The position numbers and the translations under genes were made by a program. A stretch of DNA of 64,000 nt from Anodontia alba (taxonomy: Eukaryota; Mollusca; Bivalvia; Lucinida; Lucinidae): assembly GCA_964016985.1 (NCBI GenBank), contig OZ024831.1, positions 25,331,948 through 25,395,947 on the forward strand. The letters are read 5' to 3'. This document shows positions 1-12,600 of this stretch, in pieces (within the stretch, counting starts at the first letter, position 1; every line of letters begins with the position of its first letter). The notes under the pieces were generated by a model. That model was not told where the DNA came from and made no database searches. It saw only the letters and a list, made by a program, of their open reading frames with translations.

Positions 1-528
1 GATATATTGTCTCAAACAGCGTACTAAGTTTCTTTGTAACTGCTTCCTTTCAGAATTTTAGGGTTCATTTTCAGGTTAAGGGTTGAAAAAATTACTATAA
101 ATAATTGTAACTTTACTTCTAAGCATTTTTTTTTTCAACATTTTGTGATACGGTATTGTTCACTAACAACTCTGTCTATCCAAAATTTGGGGCTCTCTGG
201 AGGTTTGCGCTTTGTTACTGAATCAACAATTATGTTGACAGGGCTGGTATGACATATTTTACTTACCACCTTTTACTTACTAGATTCAGATAAAAACGAA
301 TTAAAATAAGTAAAAGTACAGAATATCAGCATTAAAATGATATATAATATGATTGTATTATTGCTTGGGAAAATGCTGCAAAAAGGTAATGAACGCGGTT
401 GGGGTCATTTGGGTGAACTGTTTCCTTAAAATATCATCTAACATACTGCGCAGTACAGAACTGAAGAATTGTCAATGTTCCCAGTTATGAAACATATACG
501 TGCAAGACTTATGTAAAATTCTGACAAA

Positions 529-1781
529 GTATTCCAAAGTGTTATAGAGCAAAACGAAAAAAATAAACATTGGGGTAAATGATTCAGTAACTTAAGTTAG
601 CCTTCGTTCATATATGTGACACTCAAATGAACTTGGTAAGGGGACCTGTTTGGTTGTTTTTATTGAAACTTCCAAGAGTTCAGGGGACAGGAGAAGAAAA
701 GCAAAGGGGAAGAATGCAGTACTCAAAGAAGAAAGTTTTCATTTTTACAAACGAACTGCCAAAGTTCAGTAGTGTATTCCAAAGGGTTCCCAAGCTATAG
801 CGGAATATCAATGAAATAAACCAAAATAATTTAATATTGGGACAACCAAACTTACTTCAATACTTGTTCTAACATTTGACGAAGACCCATTTTACTGTAT
901 TACACTTGTTCTTCTTCCGTTTCATCTATATATAGGATACCCAACTGTCAACGTTCTAACAAATGAGCCAGAGCATGGTGTTGTAACAATATATAGTAAA
1001 ATTGACCAGAGTGCGTCAACTAATACCAGGCGCGTTCACATCTCTATAGACTGCTGTTAACTTGCACAAAATATAAGTATTCACAAAAAGCATCCAAGGC
1101 TGCTTCAAATTTACATGGATGCAAATGCTCTCCATAGCTACAGATAAGAGGGCGTATCCACATAACACGGGCCGCGTCATGCGAAAATGTCCCTTCAAAT
1201 ATGCACATAATTCGCAGATTCAGAACATCCTGTGCAAGCGAAAAACATCGTCCGAACCTTTGCTCTGTAAATATCCAATGATTCTGTTAGCGGACACTGA
1301 AGACCATGAACTATACTATTCGCTGTCCGAATATGCCCGGACACGTTTTCGCATGGCGCGTCAATATTTTTCTTATATCTCGAAGAAAACTTCTTGTTGT
1401 ACTCATTAAAAGCGCCTCGCCGAGGTGTTTCTTATAGTACCGCGACAGGTTTTTGTCGAGAAATAAGAAAACTACCAATATGTTCTGGTTAAAAAAGTGC
1501 TTTATCTGGAGCTATGCCCTCCAAGTAAAAACGATCTTACCGCATATACCCGGATCAGACTGCTAGGGATCAAACATGGTTTTTCATGCATTAACATTCG
1601 CCAGGTCCCGAGTGAGGTGTCCCCTGAACTCTTGGAAGTGTCAATAAAAACAACCAAACAGGTCCCCTTACCAAGTTCATTTGAGTGTCACATATATGAA
1701 CGAGGGCTCACTTAAGTTACTGAATCATTTACCCCAATGTTTTTTCGTTTTGCTCTATAACACCTAAATACTTTGGAATAC
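529..1781. repeat. Foldback element with about 160-bp inverted arms
   Basis: Arm 529-689 is nearly the reverse complement of arm 1618-1781, covering GTATTCCAAAG through CCAAGAGTTCAGGGGAC with small indels. The roughly 930-bp loop contains other repeat pieces, including a GGCGCGTCATGCGAAAA-type MITE and part of a GTACTCATTA hairpin family. No coding sequence is seen in 1-4121 apart from spurious short frames. Confidence 0.8.
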
Positions 1782-2139
1782 CATTTTCGGTCGCTATTTT
1801 GCATAAAAACTGAAAACATTTGCAACATTTCACGTTATTTCTTGCACTATTTTGTTTCGCCTTTTCACCGATGTCTCGCGAACGCAATTTGTAGGACTAT
1901 GCTCGTTCTAGGGCCCGGCAGTACACATCTCGTAACGCAGCAAATCTGTGGCCTCGGTACGATCATACGAGCCTCGTTTGAAAGTTGCGTGGCCGTGCAT
2001 TAACAGCGCGTGAATTGCATTGTTAATACACGGCTTTTCGCCGGTTAATGCACGGCTGTTAATAACGTCCGACACTGCTTTTTATGCAATAATAATTGTT
2101 CGCTCATAGAATCGTTAAAGTCCATACATTATGTTTGTG

Positions 2140-2360
2140 ACCAGCGTGGACTGATCAGTCTGCGCATATGAACAATCTTGATCAGATTGCACAGATGCGC
2201 AGGCTGATGAGTATACACTGGTCACGTTCACCAAACGGTCATTTCCTGTTTGGAAAAGCTTCTATTGTGCCCGTAATTTTCCTAAGTAATTGGACAGACA
2301 GGCCTGAGCAAACAGTGTATACCTTGATTAGACGCCACAGAACAGAATCTACACTGTTTG
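2140..2360. repeat. Hairpin MITE with GTGACCAGCGT/ACTGGTCACG-type ends
   Basis: Short inverted segments read around CTGATCAGTCTGCGCA and TGCGCAGGCTGAT. Related cores occur at 10440-10570 and 25330-25480. Confidence 0.55.
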
Positions 2361-3039
2361 CCATGTCAAATAAATTTTTACACATTCAGTCAAGTGAACG
2401 TTTTTTTTTTTCAAATTTAAGGACAAGTATGGTAAGGAGTTAAAGTGTTCGAATAATTAGGGTTAATACAATTGATAACACAAATACTATTGTTTTATTG
2501 GTAACTAAACGTACTTATGGGCATACAATTTAGTAAAATATAGTTGTTAGCAGAGGAGTAATTTTAAATTAAAAAATATCCTCAATAGCCATCATAGGTG
2601 GCCACACAATATCGTATCACAATATATATACTTTTTTGCTTAAATATCAAAATGTTGGTAAATTATATAACAATTTATAAAATCTTTGGCTTCGCAACCG
2701 CATTAACTTTTACCACTCGCTTAGCTAATTTAGCAGACGACAACTGATAATATTTTTCCAAAAAAAAAAAAAATAAAATAAAATAAAAAATACAAAAAAA
2801 AAAAAACAAAACAAATACAACATTCCATGCAAATTGGAGACAATTTGAATGAAATGTCATATCTTGTTTTCTGGAAATCAATACAGTAATGCAACTGTAC
2901 TAGAGACGAAGCTCAAATCGGCGTGCGGATTAACTTTGCCAGATCCCGTGTGCATTTATAAGAGGTTTAGTACATTAAGTTATACAGGTGTAATCCCGAT
3001 TAAAAGATTAGAACAATAAATACATTCACCAATACATGA

Positions 3040-3260
3040 TCCTTAAGGGGCACTGGTATACTTTCATGGGGAGACAACTCTGTCAAAATTGTTTTACACC
3101 CCTGCTGAAAAGGGGTCTACTCTAAAAGTAAATAATTTGCTGCCCATGGTAGAAAATTATTTCCGTTCAGAGTAGACCTCATTTCAGAAGGGGATGATAT
3201 GCAGAAAGGCAAACAGGAAGTCACAAAATTTGTCTCCCTTGTAAACAATATCAGAAAGTC
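3040..3260. repeat. Foldback MITE built on the AGTAGACCTC stem
   Basis: The arms around AGGGGTCTACTCTAAAAG and TTCAGAGTAGACCTCATTTC form a long hairpin. Related copies lie at about 9920-10110, 20335-20640 and 24060-24190. Confidence 0.65.
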
Positions 3261-4121
3261 TATCTATCAAGTGCATTAAGTTGCCTTAGCATGAATAAAT
3301 GTACCTTTTGGGATGTTCGCGCAAAGAAGGCTCAGATCAGCCTCTACATTCCGCACAGTCTGATCGGGGTCTTATCTATTAATATATTCTATAATATCCA
3401 ATGATTCTCTTAGCGGATAATGAATGCCGTGATCAGACTGCGTAAATAAAGTCTGATCAAGGCCTTCGTTACCTGCATATGCGGTAAGTGGCCCCTTTTC
3501 ATATTGTGGGCCGAATTCTTCAAGTTGTGATCGCGACGGAACGATACACAAAATGTCTGAAAGCACAGAAAGGAAAAATAAAATGAATTAATAAACAACA
3601 TTTTTATTGTTAAACTACCTTGTTCCTTCTAACAGCAAAATTTTCAGGGATGTGCTATCAGTGGTCGGACGCAAAAGTGCTGGAGTAAAAAAGAAATATC
3701 TCAAAATATTTTATTCAGCAAACTGGATTCACAAACTACCATCGTTTGGATTTCTTGTAACGTTTGTAGACATTAAAAAGTGTTGGCACTAATTTTTAGA
3801 CAAATTCCGGTGTTGAGAGACAGAAGTTCAATTTTGTTTTCCATACAGCATCCTGTAAAGACGATTTCATGTCCGAACATTATATAGAGGTCTCAGGAAT
3901 GAATTGTCTTTTCGTGTTAATCTGATAGTGTTTCATACAAAAAGAGTTTCAGTTTTAATTAGATAACTTCCAAAAGAGAGCCTACCAAGACCACTTTTCG
4001 ACTAAACTGCTTTCTGAAGGAGAAGCGCTCGGTTTTGTTTATGGAATATGAGACAAGCAATTTGTTTATGACCTGGTTTTTGTAAGTAGAACAGTCTGTA
4101 AGTTTTCGTTGAACCGGCAAC

Positions 4122-4644
4122 ATGTGGTATCCATATGAGAAGAAACTAGCTGTAGACAGCCCAAGGTTGTCCAGGCCTCCAAGCAGAAAGCCTGTTACTC
4201 CTGGGGACCTGGATTTGTCAAAGCTTGACCGCAATTCTACGGCAAAGTCACGAAAAGATCCATTCAATCTCGAGGACGATGGTAAATCTAAAATAACCAT
4301 TGTGTCTCTGAAGTCCAACAGAACATCACGCACTGTTCAGACAATGCCATCGGTGATAGAACAACCACCCAAACCCACACCGACGGGAGCCAAGGCGGCA
4401 CTAAAGAAATTCAAGGATGGGTTCCGACAGTCTTCGATTAAGCGCATCATAGCTTCCGGGCTGTCAATAGCCACAGCTCTGCTTCTGTCATGTGGAGTGT
4501 TTCTGCCTTTTTGGAATGTGTATAAAACGACGTCGCTGTCTGATGCTACCACGACAGGTTATTATGGTGGACTATGGGGTTATTGTTTGGTCGTTACAGG
4601 AGCGTCGACGTCCTGTTATTCGTTTGAAGAGGCCAATTTAGACG
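4122..4644 (+). CDS. Claudin-like gene, coding exon 1
   Basis: Encodes the N-terminal cytosolic region, TM1 and the GLW-C-C loop. It ends one base into a codon at donor g|gtaaaatc. The open frame runs on to 4748 past the donor, but that extension is low-complexity and is not needed by the family fold. Confidence 0.85.
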
Positions 4645-7600
4645 GTAAAATCTATTTTATCTTAGTGTCTAACAAGTTTAGCAATTCGGCAGCGTTCTTA
4701 CTTAGTTATTTTACTTATTTATTTATTTATTTATTTATTTTGTTTTAATGCTTCAGTACTTGTACATTTATTCCGAATGGTTTCGGCCGATTAAAACTAG
4801 TTCAGCCTTTACCTCTCACTGGGCTAATTCAGCAGATGACACATTGATGACATGCTTCTTATTTTTCCAAGAAAACAGGATTTGAGATTTCATGCAAATT
4901 GCCTCCATTGAAGGTTTCTTCGAAAAATAAGAAAAAATATTTCAAAATGTCATCTACTCAAATTTTTACCCAAAGTGCAAAACGTAAGTTCCCTTAAGCA
5001 TTTTCTGCCAATTGTTCCAAAGACATTCCTATGTTTTAGATGTTCTTTGGTTGGCCCCAAATTCCTTAGACTTTTTTTAAAACAAACTATCGATTGGAAA
5101 GAAGTGTCTTTGTAAAGTTGAAAGACTGAATATCACATAGCGTAGATCCTGATGAGACGGCTCATTATGAATCTACGCTGTTTGAAAAGCCTGTTGTTAT
5201 CACCTATAACAAACTATTCGTACCGATTGGACAGAATGTCAAACAGCGTGGATCCTGGTATCATCTGGATCTTCGCTGTTTGCAAAAGCCTATTACAAGG
5301 ATCCTGCAAAATGTTTTGTCACTGGGTTCGGATTACTTCTGTGCTACGTTTTATCAAACATATTTTTATTACAAAAAAAGGTAAGAGAAAAGTCCAGGGA
5401 GTGCCACAATCACAAACCGCAGCCCTTCCCAGACCCCAAGAGGAAGAGGAAACCGACAAATCTAAACAAGCACAAACCGAACAAACGCACGAAAAGCACC
5501 AAGATTAGCTCTCTCTTCCCCAAGCGAGGTAATCGCAATACTAAAAGGACTGAAAAACACAAGAACAAAATGACACTCGGAAAGACATACAACAAATCGC
5601 CTCGTAGAATAAACCACAAAGCAACAAAGAGTAAGACTAACACCTTCAAAGTATTCCCCCTTTACTGAAACACATTTTTGTAACTTTTTTACCCAGTCGC
5701 GAAAAGCAGATAAATAGTCTTCTTTTGGTATTTGTTGGAGACACTGATAAACAGCACTGCCAAGAGAACTTCTAGATGTATACTTATTTCCAGAAAGCAT
5801 TTTCTTAAGCCTTGGAAATAAAAAGAAGTCACAGGGACTCCGGTCACGTGAATAAGGTGGACGGTTTAAAACTTTCACTTTTTCAGAAGCCAAAAAAGAC
5901 TTAACAACCTCACACTTATGAGAGGAGGCGTTGTCATGTAAAAGATGGACTCCTGACCATCCTTTGCTTGGTCGTTTCTTATTGTAACAAGTTAATTGGT
6001 CAGTGTATCTATTTCAGTTTGAAATAACTCGGTCAGTTGGAAAGCAATTTGCACGAAATAAACAGGTATCGTTAGGTATTCAACACACCATTCAAGTGCA
6101 GTGAAGCATTTTAAAATATACCTGGGATAAAACTAAGGAAGCCTATTAGTGTGACAGAACGTTTTGCAGGACCCCCGTATTATTTCCTATAGCAAACTAT
6201 CGATTGGGAAGAAGTTTACATGTAAAGTTGCAAGACTGAATGTCAAACAGCATAGATCCTGATGGGACGACTCAGTATGAGCCGTCTCATCTAAATCTAC
6301 GCTGTTTGCAAAAGCCTATTGTTATCGCCTATGGCACTTAAAGAGTTAATGCAACTGTGCCATTGTGTCTTGTCTTTGTTCCTATTCTCTTCTAAGACTG
6401 TGCTTCGTGATTACGGTATTTTCTGGGTACATTTATTTATATATATTTTTTTAATATTGCTAATATAAAAAAAGAAGAAAAACGTACTGTCGCAAGCCGA
6501 CTAAGAAGATTTTGCAGATGGGCAGGATAGTCGGGTCTTCCGCTGTCTGTATTGTTTGTGTTGAGGTTTTACGGCCCAGTCAACCCAATGGGGTCATGTC
6601 GAGCGCGGTCAGTTTACCTAACCACACGTTTACTGGGCAGGCTTTGTCCTCTAAGCGGTTAACCAGTATTGTGCACATTCTTTCGCCAGAAACTGACAAC
6701 TGCCCTTCTTGAATCAGCGGAAGGGAGAGAATGACCGTAGAAAATATTTCATGATCAATCTCCACGAAAGAATGTTGCCGACCTCGGCGGGGGTCGAACC
6801 CGCGACCTCCTGGTCTCCAGTCGGACGCGCATCCAACTGAGCCACCGAGGCCGGCATCCGGTGTCTGTAGAATGTTGCCTTATATACCCTAAGAAACACC
6901 GTAACTCATTACCATACTTGTCCTAAAATTTGATTTTCCCCTTTTTTCTCATTTATTTTTGTTTGCTACTTTTGGATGTGTCTAAAATTAACTGGACGAG
7001 TAGCAAACAGTGTAGACCCTGATCAGACGCCGCGTTCTGCGGCGTCTGATCTGGATTTTCAATGTTTGCTCAGACATATCTGTCCGATTGAATACACAGT
7101 GTGAATACAGTATATATATATATATTTTTTTTGTAATTTCAGCGTGGTTTAGAGCTGTCCGGTTCCTGGAGCTAATGGCGTTCTTTGGGGTGATAGGATT
7201 GTTAGGCCTTGTCATTGCCTACATGTTCTGTTTGAGAGAGAAGAAATACATTTTCCTACAGTGGATTATAGTTGGTTTATGCTTCGGAACAGGTATGTGA
7301 ATGCTCCTTCCCAAATGTGGCTCTTCTTATGTTTTCATACTGATGTCCTTAGTGGGGGTTAACCATCACGAGAACATGCCTATATAATTTTGACCCCCTT
7401 AAACCCCACTTTTATATAGTAAAATTGGGGTTTACAGGAGTCTACATTATTTTTCTTATTTCTGCTCAAAAACATAGATTGTGGGTACTCGTTAGAACCG
7501 CCTCGGCGAGGCGGTTCTAACGAGTACCACAATCTATGTTTTGAGCAGGAATATGAAGAATATCAGATTTTTTTTATCTGAAAATTTTCATTTTTTTGTG

Positions 7601-9500
7601 GTAAAGTGTTCAGTATATTTGAATAGACATGTTTTCGTAATGCTAAATAAAGGAGTACATAGGCTTCCAAAAAAGCTCTGAAGATGAACAAAACATGACT
7701 GATCAGTTTTGGTCATCCACATTGTTATATACCAAAATACAAATATCAGCCACATTGAGAGTCAAAATAACCATCACGAAAACAGGCCTATATAATTTTT
7801 ACCCCCTTAAACCCCCCTTTTATATAGTAAAACTGGGTTTACAGGGGTATACTTCATTTTTCTTATTTCTGCTCAAAAACATAGATTGTGGGTACTCGTT
7901 AGAACCGCCTCGGCGAGGCGGTTCTAACGAGTACCCACAATCTATGTTTTGAGCAGAAATATGAAAAATATCAAAAAATTTTATCTGAAAATTTTCATTT
8001 TTTGGTGGTAAAATTTTCAATATATTTGAATAAGCATGTTTTCGTAATGGAGTTGTTTGATGGGTTTTAAAATAAAAGCTTTGAGACTTCACAGTCCATC
8101 ATTGACGTCGTAGAAATACCTATGAATATAATTGAGGCAGCTGAAAGAGATTGTCAAGTTAGGTTATACAAGTACATATATATGTCAAACTCCAACTACT
8201 GGACTTTCGATATTCTTTGGAAAGATGTTTTTCGCTTGGCTTTTATTCTAAATGGAAAATGGTTTGTGATTGATAAATGTAGTTAGGAACCATTTGTCTT
8301 TAATATTTTTTCTGCTTTGTTTTCAATATCATTTATCATAAAATAATTTTACAACCAAATATGGGTCCGACCTATGAAATGTCTATAGAAAACTTTTATA
8401 GATTTTTGGAAAAGTTTTATTAGAAAATATATGTTTTTTTTTTTTTTTTTTTTTTTTTCACTTTTCTTCACTGATTCAAGTTATCGTTGTTCCATAACAA
8501 TATTGTGAAACTTTCAAAAATTCTTAAAAACCTGTATTCAAACTAACAGTCAAACCTCTATGGCTCGATCATATTTGGGACCAGGGAAACTTGGTCGAGA
8601 CATGGGTAGTTCGAGCCACTGAGGGTCACTCATGGTGCCAGGTCAGGAAGCAACTGGCGATAATTTTAACCCTTGTCCTGCTGAACCCGGATATACCCTG
8701 CCTTTTTAAACAGTGTAGATCCAAATAAGTTGGCTTCTGAAGAAGCCAACTGATCTGGATCTGCACTGTTTGCCATTAGGTATGCAAATTTTTAGCAAAA
8801 GTCCGGATGAAGTAATCTGATTGGCTGTAAATTGGAAGTAGGTGTGGCATCTTAATTTATTCAGCAGGACAAGGGTTAATGGTGTGTTGAGTGAACTTAA
8901 TAGAATCGCCTCAATGAGGCGATTCTAAAGAGTACACACAACATACAGTTTTGCGATAAAAGAAGATATTTGTTTTCCGGAGCTATCTGAAGAATTTCGG
9001 AGGGAGTCAAAAACGAGTTCGAATCAGCCATATTAAACGAGCCATCGGTATTCGAACTATTACGGTTCGACTGTATGCCCTATGTACTGTTCACATGTGA
9101 CCTTCAGACATATTTTCTCATAATACATTTCATTCTCTTTTCTTTTTCAGCGCTGTTTGCTTTTATCGGGCTAATTGTCTATGTAGCCATGTATCCCAAT
9201 TCCGACCACATCAGCAGTGCCTACGGGATCACTTGGTGCTCCTTTTTCGGTTGCGTTATCGCCGGCGTTCTCTTTCTTTGGGATAAAATCGAACTGGACA
9301 AAGAAATAAAGGAAAAAGAGAGCAAGAGAGCAGCGGCACCAAGTCGAGCTAAAAGTACCAGATCACACGCCTTTAGCCACAGGTCACGTAGGTCACAGGC
9401 TCGCAGCCAGCTGTCACAGCCACAAAGTCAGAGGTCGGTGGCACAGAGCACTGAAATCGGAATTGCAACCAGTCAAATTTCCACATCAACAAGAAAATAA
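4122..9500 (+). CDS. Claudin/PMP22-like four-transmembrane protein (3 exons, 340 aa)
   Basis: Coding segments are 4122-4644, 7143-7292 and 9151-9500 (523+150+350=1023 nt, 340 codons plus stop). Both introns are phase 1, GT/AG, and each junction rebuilds a GCG Ala codon. Visible features: a cytosolic N-terminus of about 108 residues, TM1 at about 109-131, a first extracellular loop with W131, G150-L-W152, C155 and C165 (the W-GLW-C-C signature of the claudin/PMP22/EMP superfamily), TM2 about 180-204, TM3 about 210-238, TM4 about 250-268, then a 70-residue basic Ser/Arg/Gln-rich cytosolic tail. Family knowledge suggests a junctional or tetraspan membrane protein; the exact subfamily is not recognised. 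The long N-terminus is unlike classical claudins, and the C-terminus (STRK) lacks a PDZ-binding motif. The ATG at 4122 is the first Met of the open frame; untranslated exons cannot be placed. Confidence 0.85.
5639..6024 (-). pseudogene. Mariner-family transposase remnant, C-terminal part
   Basis: The minus strand has an open frame with mariner hallmarks: LLHDNASSHK, then RPPYSRDRSPCDFFLFPRLK, then a WVKKLQKCVSVKGEYFEG end. The last two catalytic Asp are present (HD and SPCD) with 34 residues between them, matching the DD34D mariner spacing. The first catalytic Asp and the DNA-binding half are missing, so the copy is 5'-truncated. Neither terminal inverted repeat was identified. It sits antisense in intron 1 of the claudin-like gene and is presumably dead. 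Confidence 0.85.
6552..6855 (-). mobile_element. tRNA-derived SINE, full length
   Basis: Read on the minus strand, the head has box A TGGCTCAGTTGG and box B GGTTCGACCCC with a tRNA-like acceptor stem, then a body ending GGGCCGTAAAACCTCAACAC. A 12-bp target duplication with one mismatch (CCGCTGTCTGTA / CCGGTGTCTGTA) flanks it. Confidence 0.9.
7143..7292 (+). CDS. Claudin-like gene, coding exon 2
   Basis: Acceptor is T-rich, ending gtaatttcag; donor is g|gtatgtg. It encodes TM2 and the start of TM3 (residues 175-225). Phase 1 on both sides. Confidence 0.85.
7362..7655. repeat. Palindromic MITE, copy 1
   Basis: The centre is a near-perfect palindrome at 7462-7548 (CTGCTCAAAAACATAG arms, CCTCGGCGAGG centre). 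It is followed about 110 bp later by a second, very similar copy, and a third copy is at 63070-63350. Confidence 0.8.
7765..8065. repeat. Palindromic MITE, copy 2
   Basis: The central palindrome 7869-7956 is nearly perfect. It lies in the same orientation as the 7362 copy, in claudin-like intron 2. Confidence 0.8.
8546..9075. mobile_element. MITE with ACAGTCAAACCTC/GTTCGACTGT ends, with nested MITE
   Basis: The terminal inverted repeats at both edges resemble those of the 24280-24654 element. A second MITE (8666-8879) and a short hairpin (about 8897-8945) are nested inside. Confidence 0.7.
8666..8879. mobile_element. MITE with TTAACCCTTGTCCTGCTGAA ends
   Basis: Terminal inverted repeats start TTAACCC and end GGGTTAA. 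The centre is an AACAGTGTAGATCC hairpin. It is one of five good copies in the window. Confidence 0.9.
9151..9500 (+). CDS. Claudin-like gene, coding exon 3 and stop
   Basis: Acceptor tctttttcag. Encodes the rest of TM3, TM4, and a tail that starts Lys/Glu-rich and becomes Ser/Arg/Gln-rich, ending in TAA. A MITE begins about 60 bp past the stop. The nearest AATAAA is far downstream at 10164-10169 and may not belong to this gene. Confidence 0.85.
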
Positions 9501-9556
9501 TGAATTTTGGAGATATGAAGTGTCATCATGGAAAACTAAGCAGCTGGATTATTTGG

Positions 9557-9812
9557 GCCGCGCTCTGCGAAAATCTCTCCGAACATCCGCAAAATGTGCG
9601 GATTCAGACCATCTTGTGCATGCGCAAAGTATCGCCCGGGCTGCGCAAAGTATCGCTCGGGCCTTTGCTTTCTATTCATACAATCTGTACTGCTGTAGTA
9701 TTCAATGATTTTGTTAGCGGACACTTAAGGTCTGATTAGACTGCGCGGATGCACAGGCTTATCTGGGCCTTTGCTGTTTGCACATACCCAAAGATACGTT
9801 TTCGCATTGCGC
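9557..9812. mobile_element. MITE with GGGCCGCGC...GCGCGGCCC ends
   Basis: The ends GGGCCGCGCTCTGCGAAAA and TTTTCGCATTGCGCGGCCC are near-perfect inverted repeats. It begins 57 bp past the stop of the claudin-like gene, so it may lie in that gene's 3' UTR. A related copy is at about 1025-1362. Confidence 0.8.
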
Positions 9813-12600
9813 GGCCCGTTCGATCGGGTGATTTTGTTAATGTTTCCTATACTTCTGGTCGTCAATTTCTGAGATGTCTGCCACGTGCCCTCGTCCTTCA
9901 TCAATGCTTTTTAAGGGGGTTGGATACACCTGGTGCATTTTCCGTCATGTTTTATAAGGGAGACAATTTTACTGAAATTGATTGGATCCCTGCACATTAA
10001 GATCCCTCTGCATAGAGGTCTGCTCTAAAAGAAAAGAATTTGCTCCCCTTGGGGGCAAATTCTTTCCTTTTAGTGTAGAACACTTTTCGGAAGGGGAGAT
10101 AAAACAGTCCCTTAAAAGTGCAGTTGCACCGTCTGATCAGTGTATTCATTGTCTTACAGAATCAATAAATACATGTAGAATATATGGATAAAAGAGAAGG
10201 CCTGTCCTGGCTGATCTGGTATTCACTGTGGATATATGACATAAGTGGCCATTTCTTAAATTTGCCAATTGCATGTATTTTAGTCAGATTATTGGTCAAG
10301 TAATTCAGATAGAGAAGCTTGTGATAGATCATGTGGCAGCAACTTCACAGTCTTTGAGACTAAATGTACTTTATCATGGGAATATTACATATGCGAAACA
10401 TACAAAAAGGGCACTTATGCAATTTGTGGTCAACGCAGGCCCAGATCAGCCTGCGCAAATGCGCAGGCTGATCAGGGCCTCCGTTGTTCGCTTACAGATT
10501 CAATGGATAGTGTAGTATCAATGACCAGATAATTCCCAGATCAGCCTGCACGGATACGCAGGTTGATCTGGGCCTTCGCGTCTGACATAATGGCCTTTTT
10601 CACACGTTGCGCATCGTATGGATTCAAATTTTAGTAGGCTTTTTTATGTGAGAGGGATGACCTTTATCAAACTCTTAAGAAACTTACTGAAAGAACTTGA
10701 CAACTTTTTTTTTTAATTACTTTGAAAATTTCCAGGTCCTCTCATCATATGAAGATGTGTGTATTTCCACGTTGACAGTCTGTCATTTTGGCTAAATTGA
10801 TGTCGCTTTCCGATTGGAAGTTTACTACAGACTACCATATTATTTACCCTTAATATTCGGACACCTTTAGTTTCTTACAAAACCTCCTAAATCTTGAAGT
10901 CTATTGACTGCCAGTTTATGTGTTTAAAAACTGCTGGATGAGTTTCAAACAGTGCGGACCCTGATCAGATGCCACATTCTACAGTATATGATCAGTGACT
11001 ACATAGTTTGCTTTAGCATGACTGTCCGAAAACTTAGAGTGTATAAGGTACTTGTTGCTAGCATGGCATTTATATTCATATGCTTTTGGTATTTTGTAAT
11101 TCCTTTTTTGGATTTTATATACATACAGCCCTGTCTTTTTGTTAATGCTTTTCTTAACAGAAAACCATTTATCTAGCCTTTTTTCAAACTTTAATGGACT
11201 TTTAACCTTTGCCCTTGTATTAATTTAAACTTTTTAAATGCCAGTCAAAACAAAAACACCAAGCATGCTCCGTAAAATATTCAGCAGATTACATTTCCAA
11301 ATATTTTTCCAGAAAATATTCTGTCTTCTTGGGAGACAATTTGCATGGACTGTTAACCATATTTTCTGGGAAAACTATACCAGTCTGTCATCAGCTGAAT
11401 TTACCTGGTAGTCATCATATTAGCCATGCCATGGGAAAAGAGCCATTATAGTATATACGAACAAAAGGTTCAGGCAAGCCTGCACATCTGTGCAGTCTCC
11501 CAAAAACCTATGCAATTTGTTCATGTAAGCAATAAGCAAAAGGAAAATATCAGCTAAAGAACTAGGTATGTGGCCTGGCTAATGGGCCTGGCATGCGCAC
11601 TGAAAATTGATTTAATGGAAAGTAACAGAACCTTTTTCTCAAGACATGGCTTATATAGTAGTTTGAACTGTCCTCTGTTGATTACCCTAATTATTTGGAC
11701 ACCATATCTCCTTATGGCACACACACTAAAATTTGAACAAAAATATGTGAAGATACCCAGGAAATGCCACAATCACAATCCTTCCCAAGGCACCAAAGGC
11801 AGAAGGAAAGAGGAACAATGACAAAACAAATGACACATATGAAACCCAATGATGCACAGAGAACTGCAACAGAAGAACTGTCTTGGCTTGGAATTTTCAG
11901 TAGCAAAACTACTTGGGGAAGGGGCTTAAACCAGTTTTACATGAGTGAAACCTCGACCCTAACCCATTTTAGACTGAATGAACTCCACACAATATATATT
12001 GGAAGAGTCCAATTTCAATTCTAGGTACGTCTGGCTATGATATTTAGAGAAAAAAGGCTAAACTATTTGCAAACAGTGGAGACCCTGATCAGACACCGCA
12101 TATTGCGGAGTCTGATCTAGGTCTGCATTGTTTGCCAATTCCAGTTTAGGGGTCTCCAGTCTACAATGCAGCTGCAAATTACAAACATATATTTGGGCCG
12201 CATAGGGGTCCACTACCTTATCAAGAAACACACATAATCACAACCACTGATGAAACAATGCAAGGGGATCAATGGCATCTTAAGCCAGAACACAAGCAAA
12301 CCACAAACAGGACCACATTGAGCCCCGACATTGTCCATTTAAATACATGTTGATGTACCTAAAAATGCTGGATAAGTGGGTGAGTGCACACTCTTAAATC
12401 ACTGCACAAGGTAAAATCTGATCTGGTGATACATGTTGCGCAGGCTGTCTGTCTGAATATATACTTGGGGTAAATACAGTATATGGCATCACTGGTCAAT
12501 GCAAACTAAAATATAATGTACTGTTGAAAGCATCATAAAATCCCAGAACACCACCATTTTCAGTGACCCTTTTTTTCTACACAAGACATTATTATTTATG
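9813..12600. other. Intergenic DNA, MITE-rich
   Basis: This stretch holds a foldback MITE (about 9920-10110), paired hairpins at 10440-10570, AACAGTG-core hairpins near 10945 and 12068-12136, a CATGCAAATTG-type element near 11280-11420, and an A/C-rich repeat at 11755-11850. No gene is seen. Confidence 0.6.

Larger units (their letters stand above)
4645..7142 (+). other. Claudin-like gene intron 1: repeat content
   Basis: This intron holds a mariner remnant (5639-6024, minus), a tRNA-derived SINE (6552-6855, minus), several AACAGTGTAGA-type hairpins, and an A/C-rich stretch at 5390-5640 related to 11755-11850. No other coding sequence is supported. Confidence 0.7.

Noticed and set aside
3959..4333. 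124-codon minus-strand frame over the claudin-like exon 1
   Set aside because: Shadow of the real plus-strand exon, whose splice phases and signature residues are convincing.
5152..5508. 118-codon open frame with a Lys/Gln-rich end
   Set aside because: The end comes from an A/C-rich repeat that recurs near 11755, and the start lies in an AACAGCGTGGATCC-type hairpin MITE.
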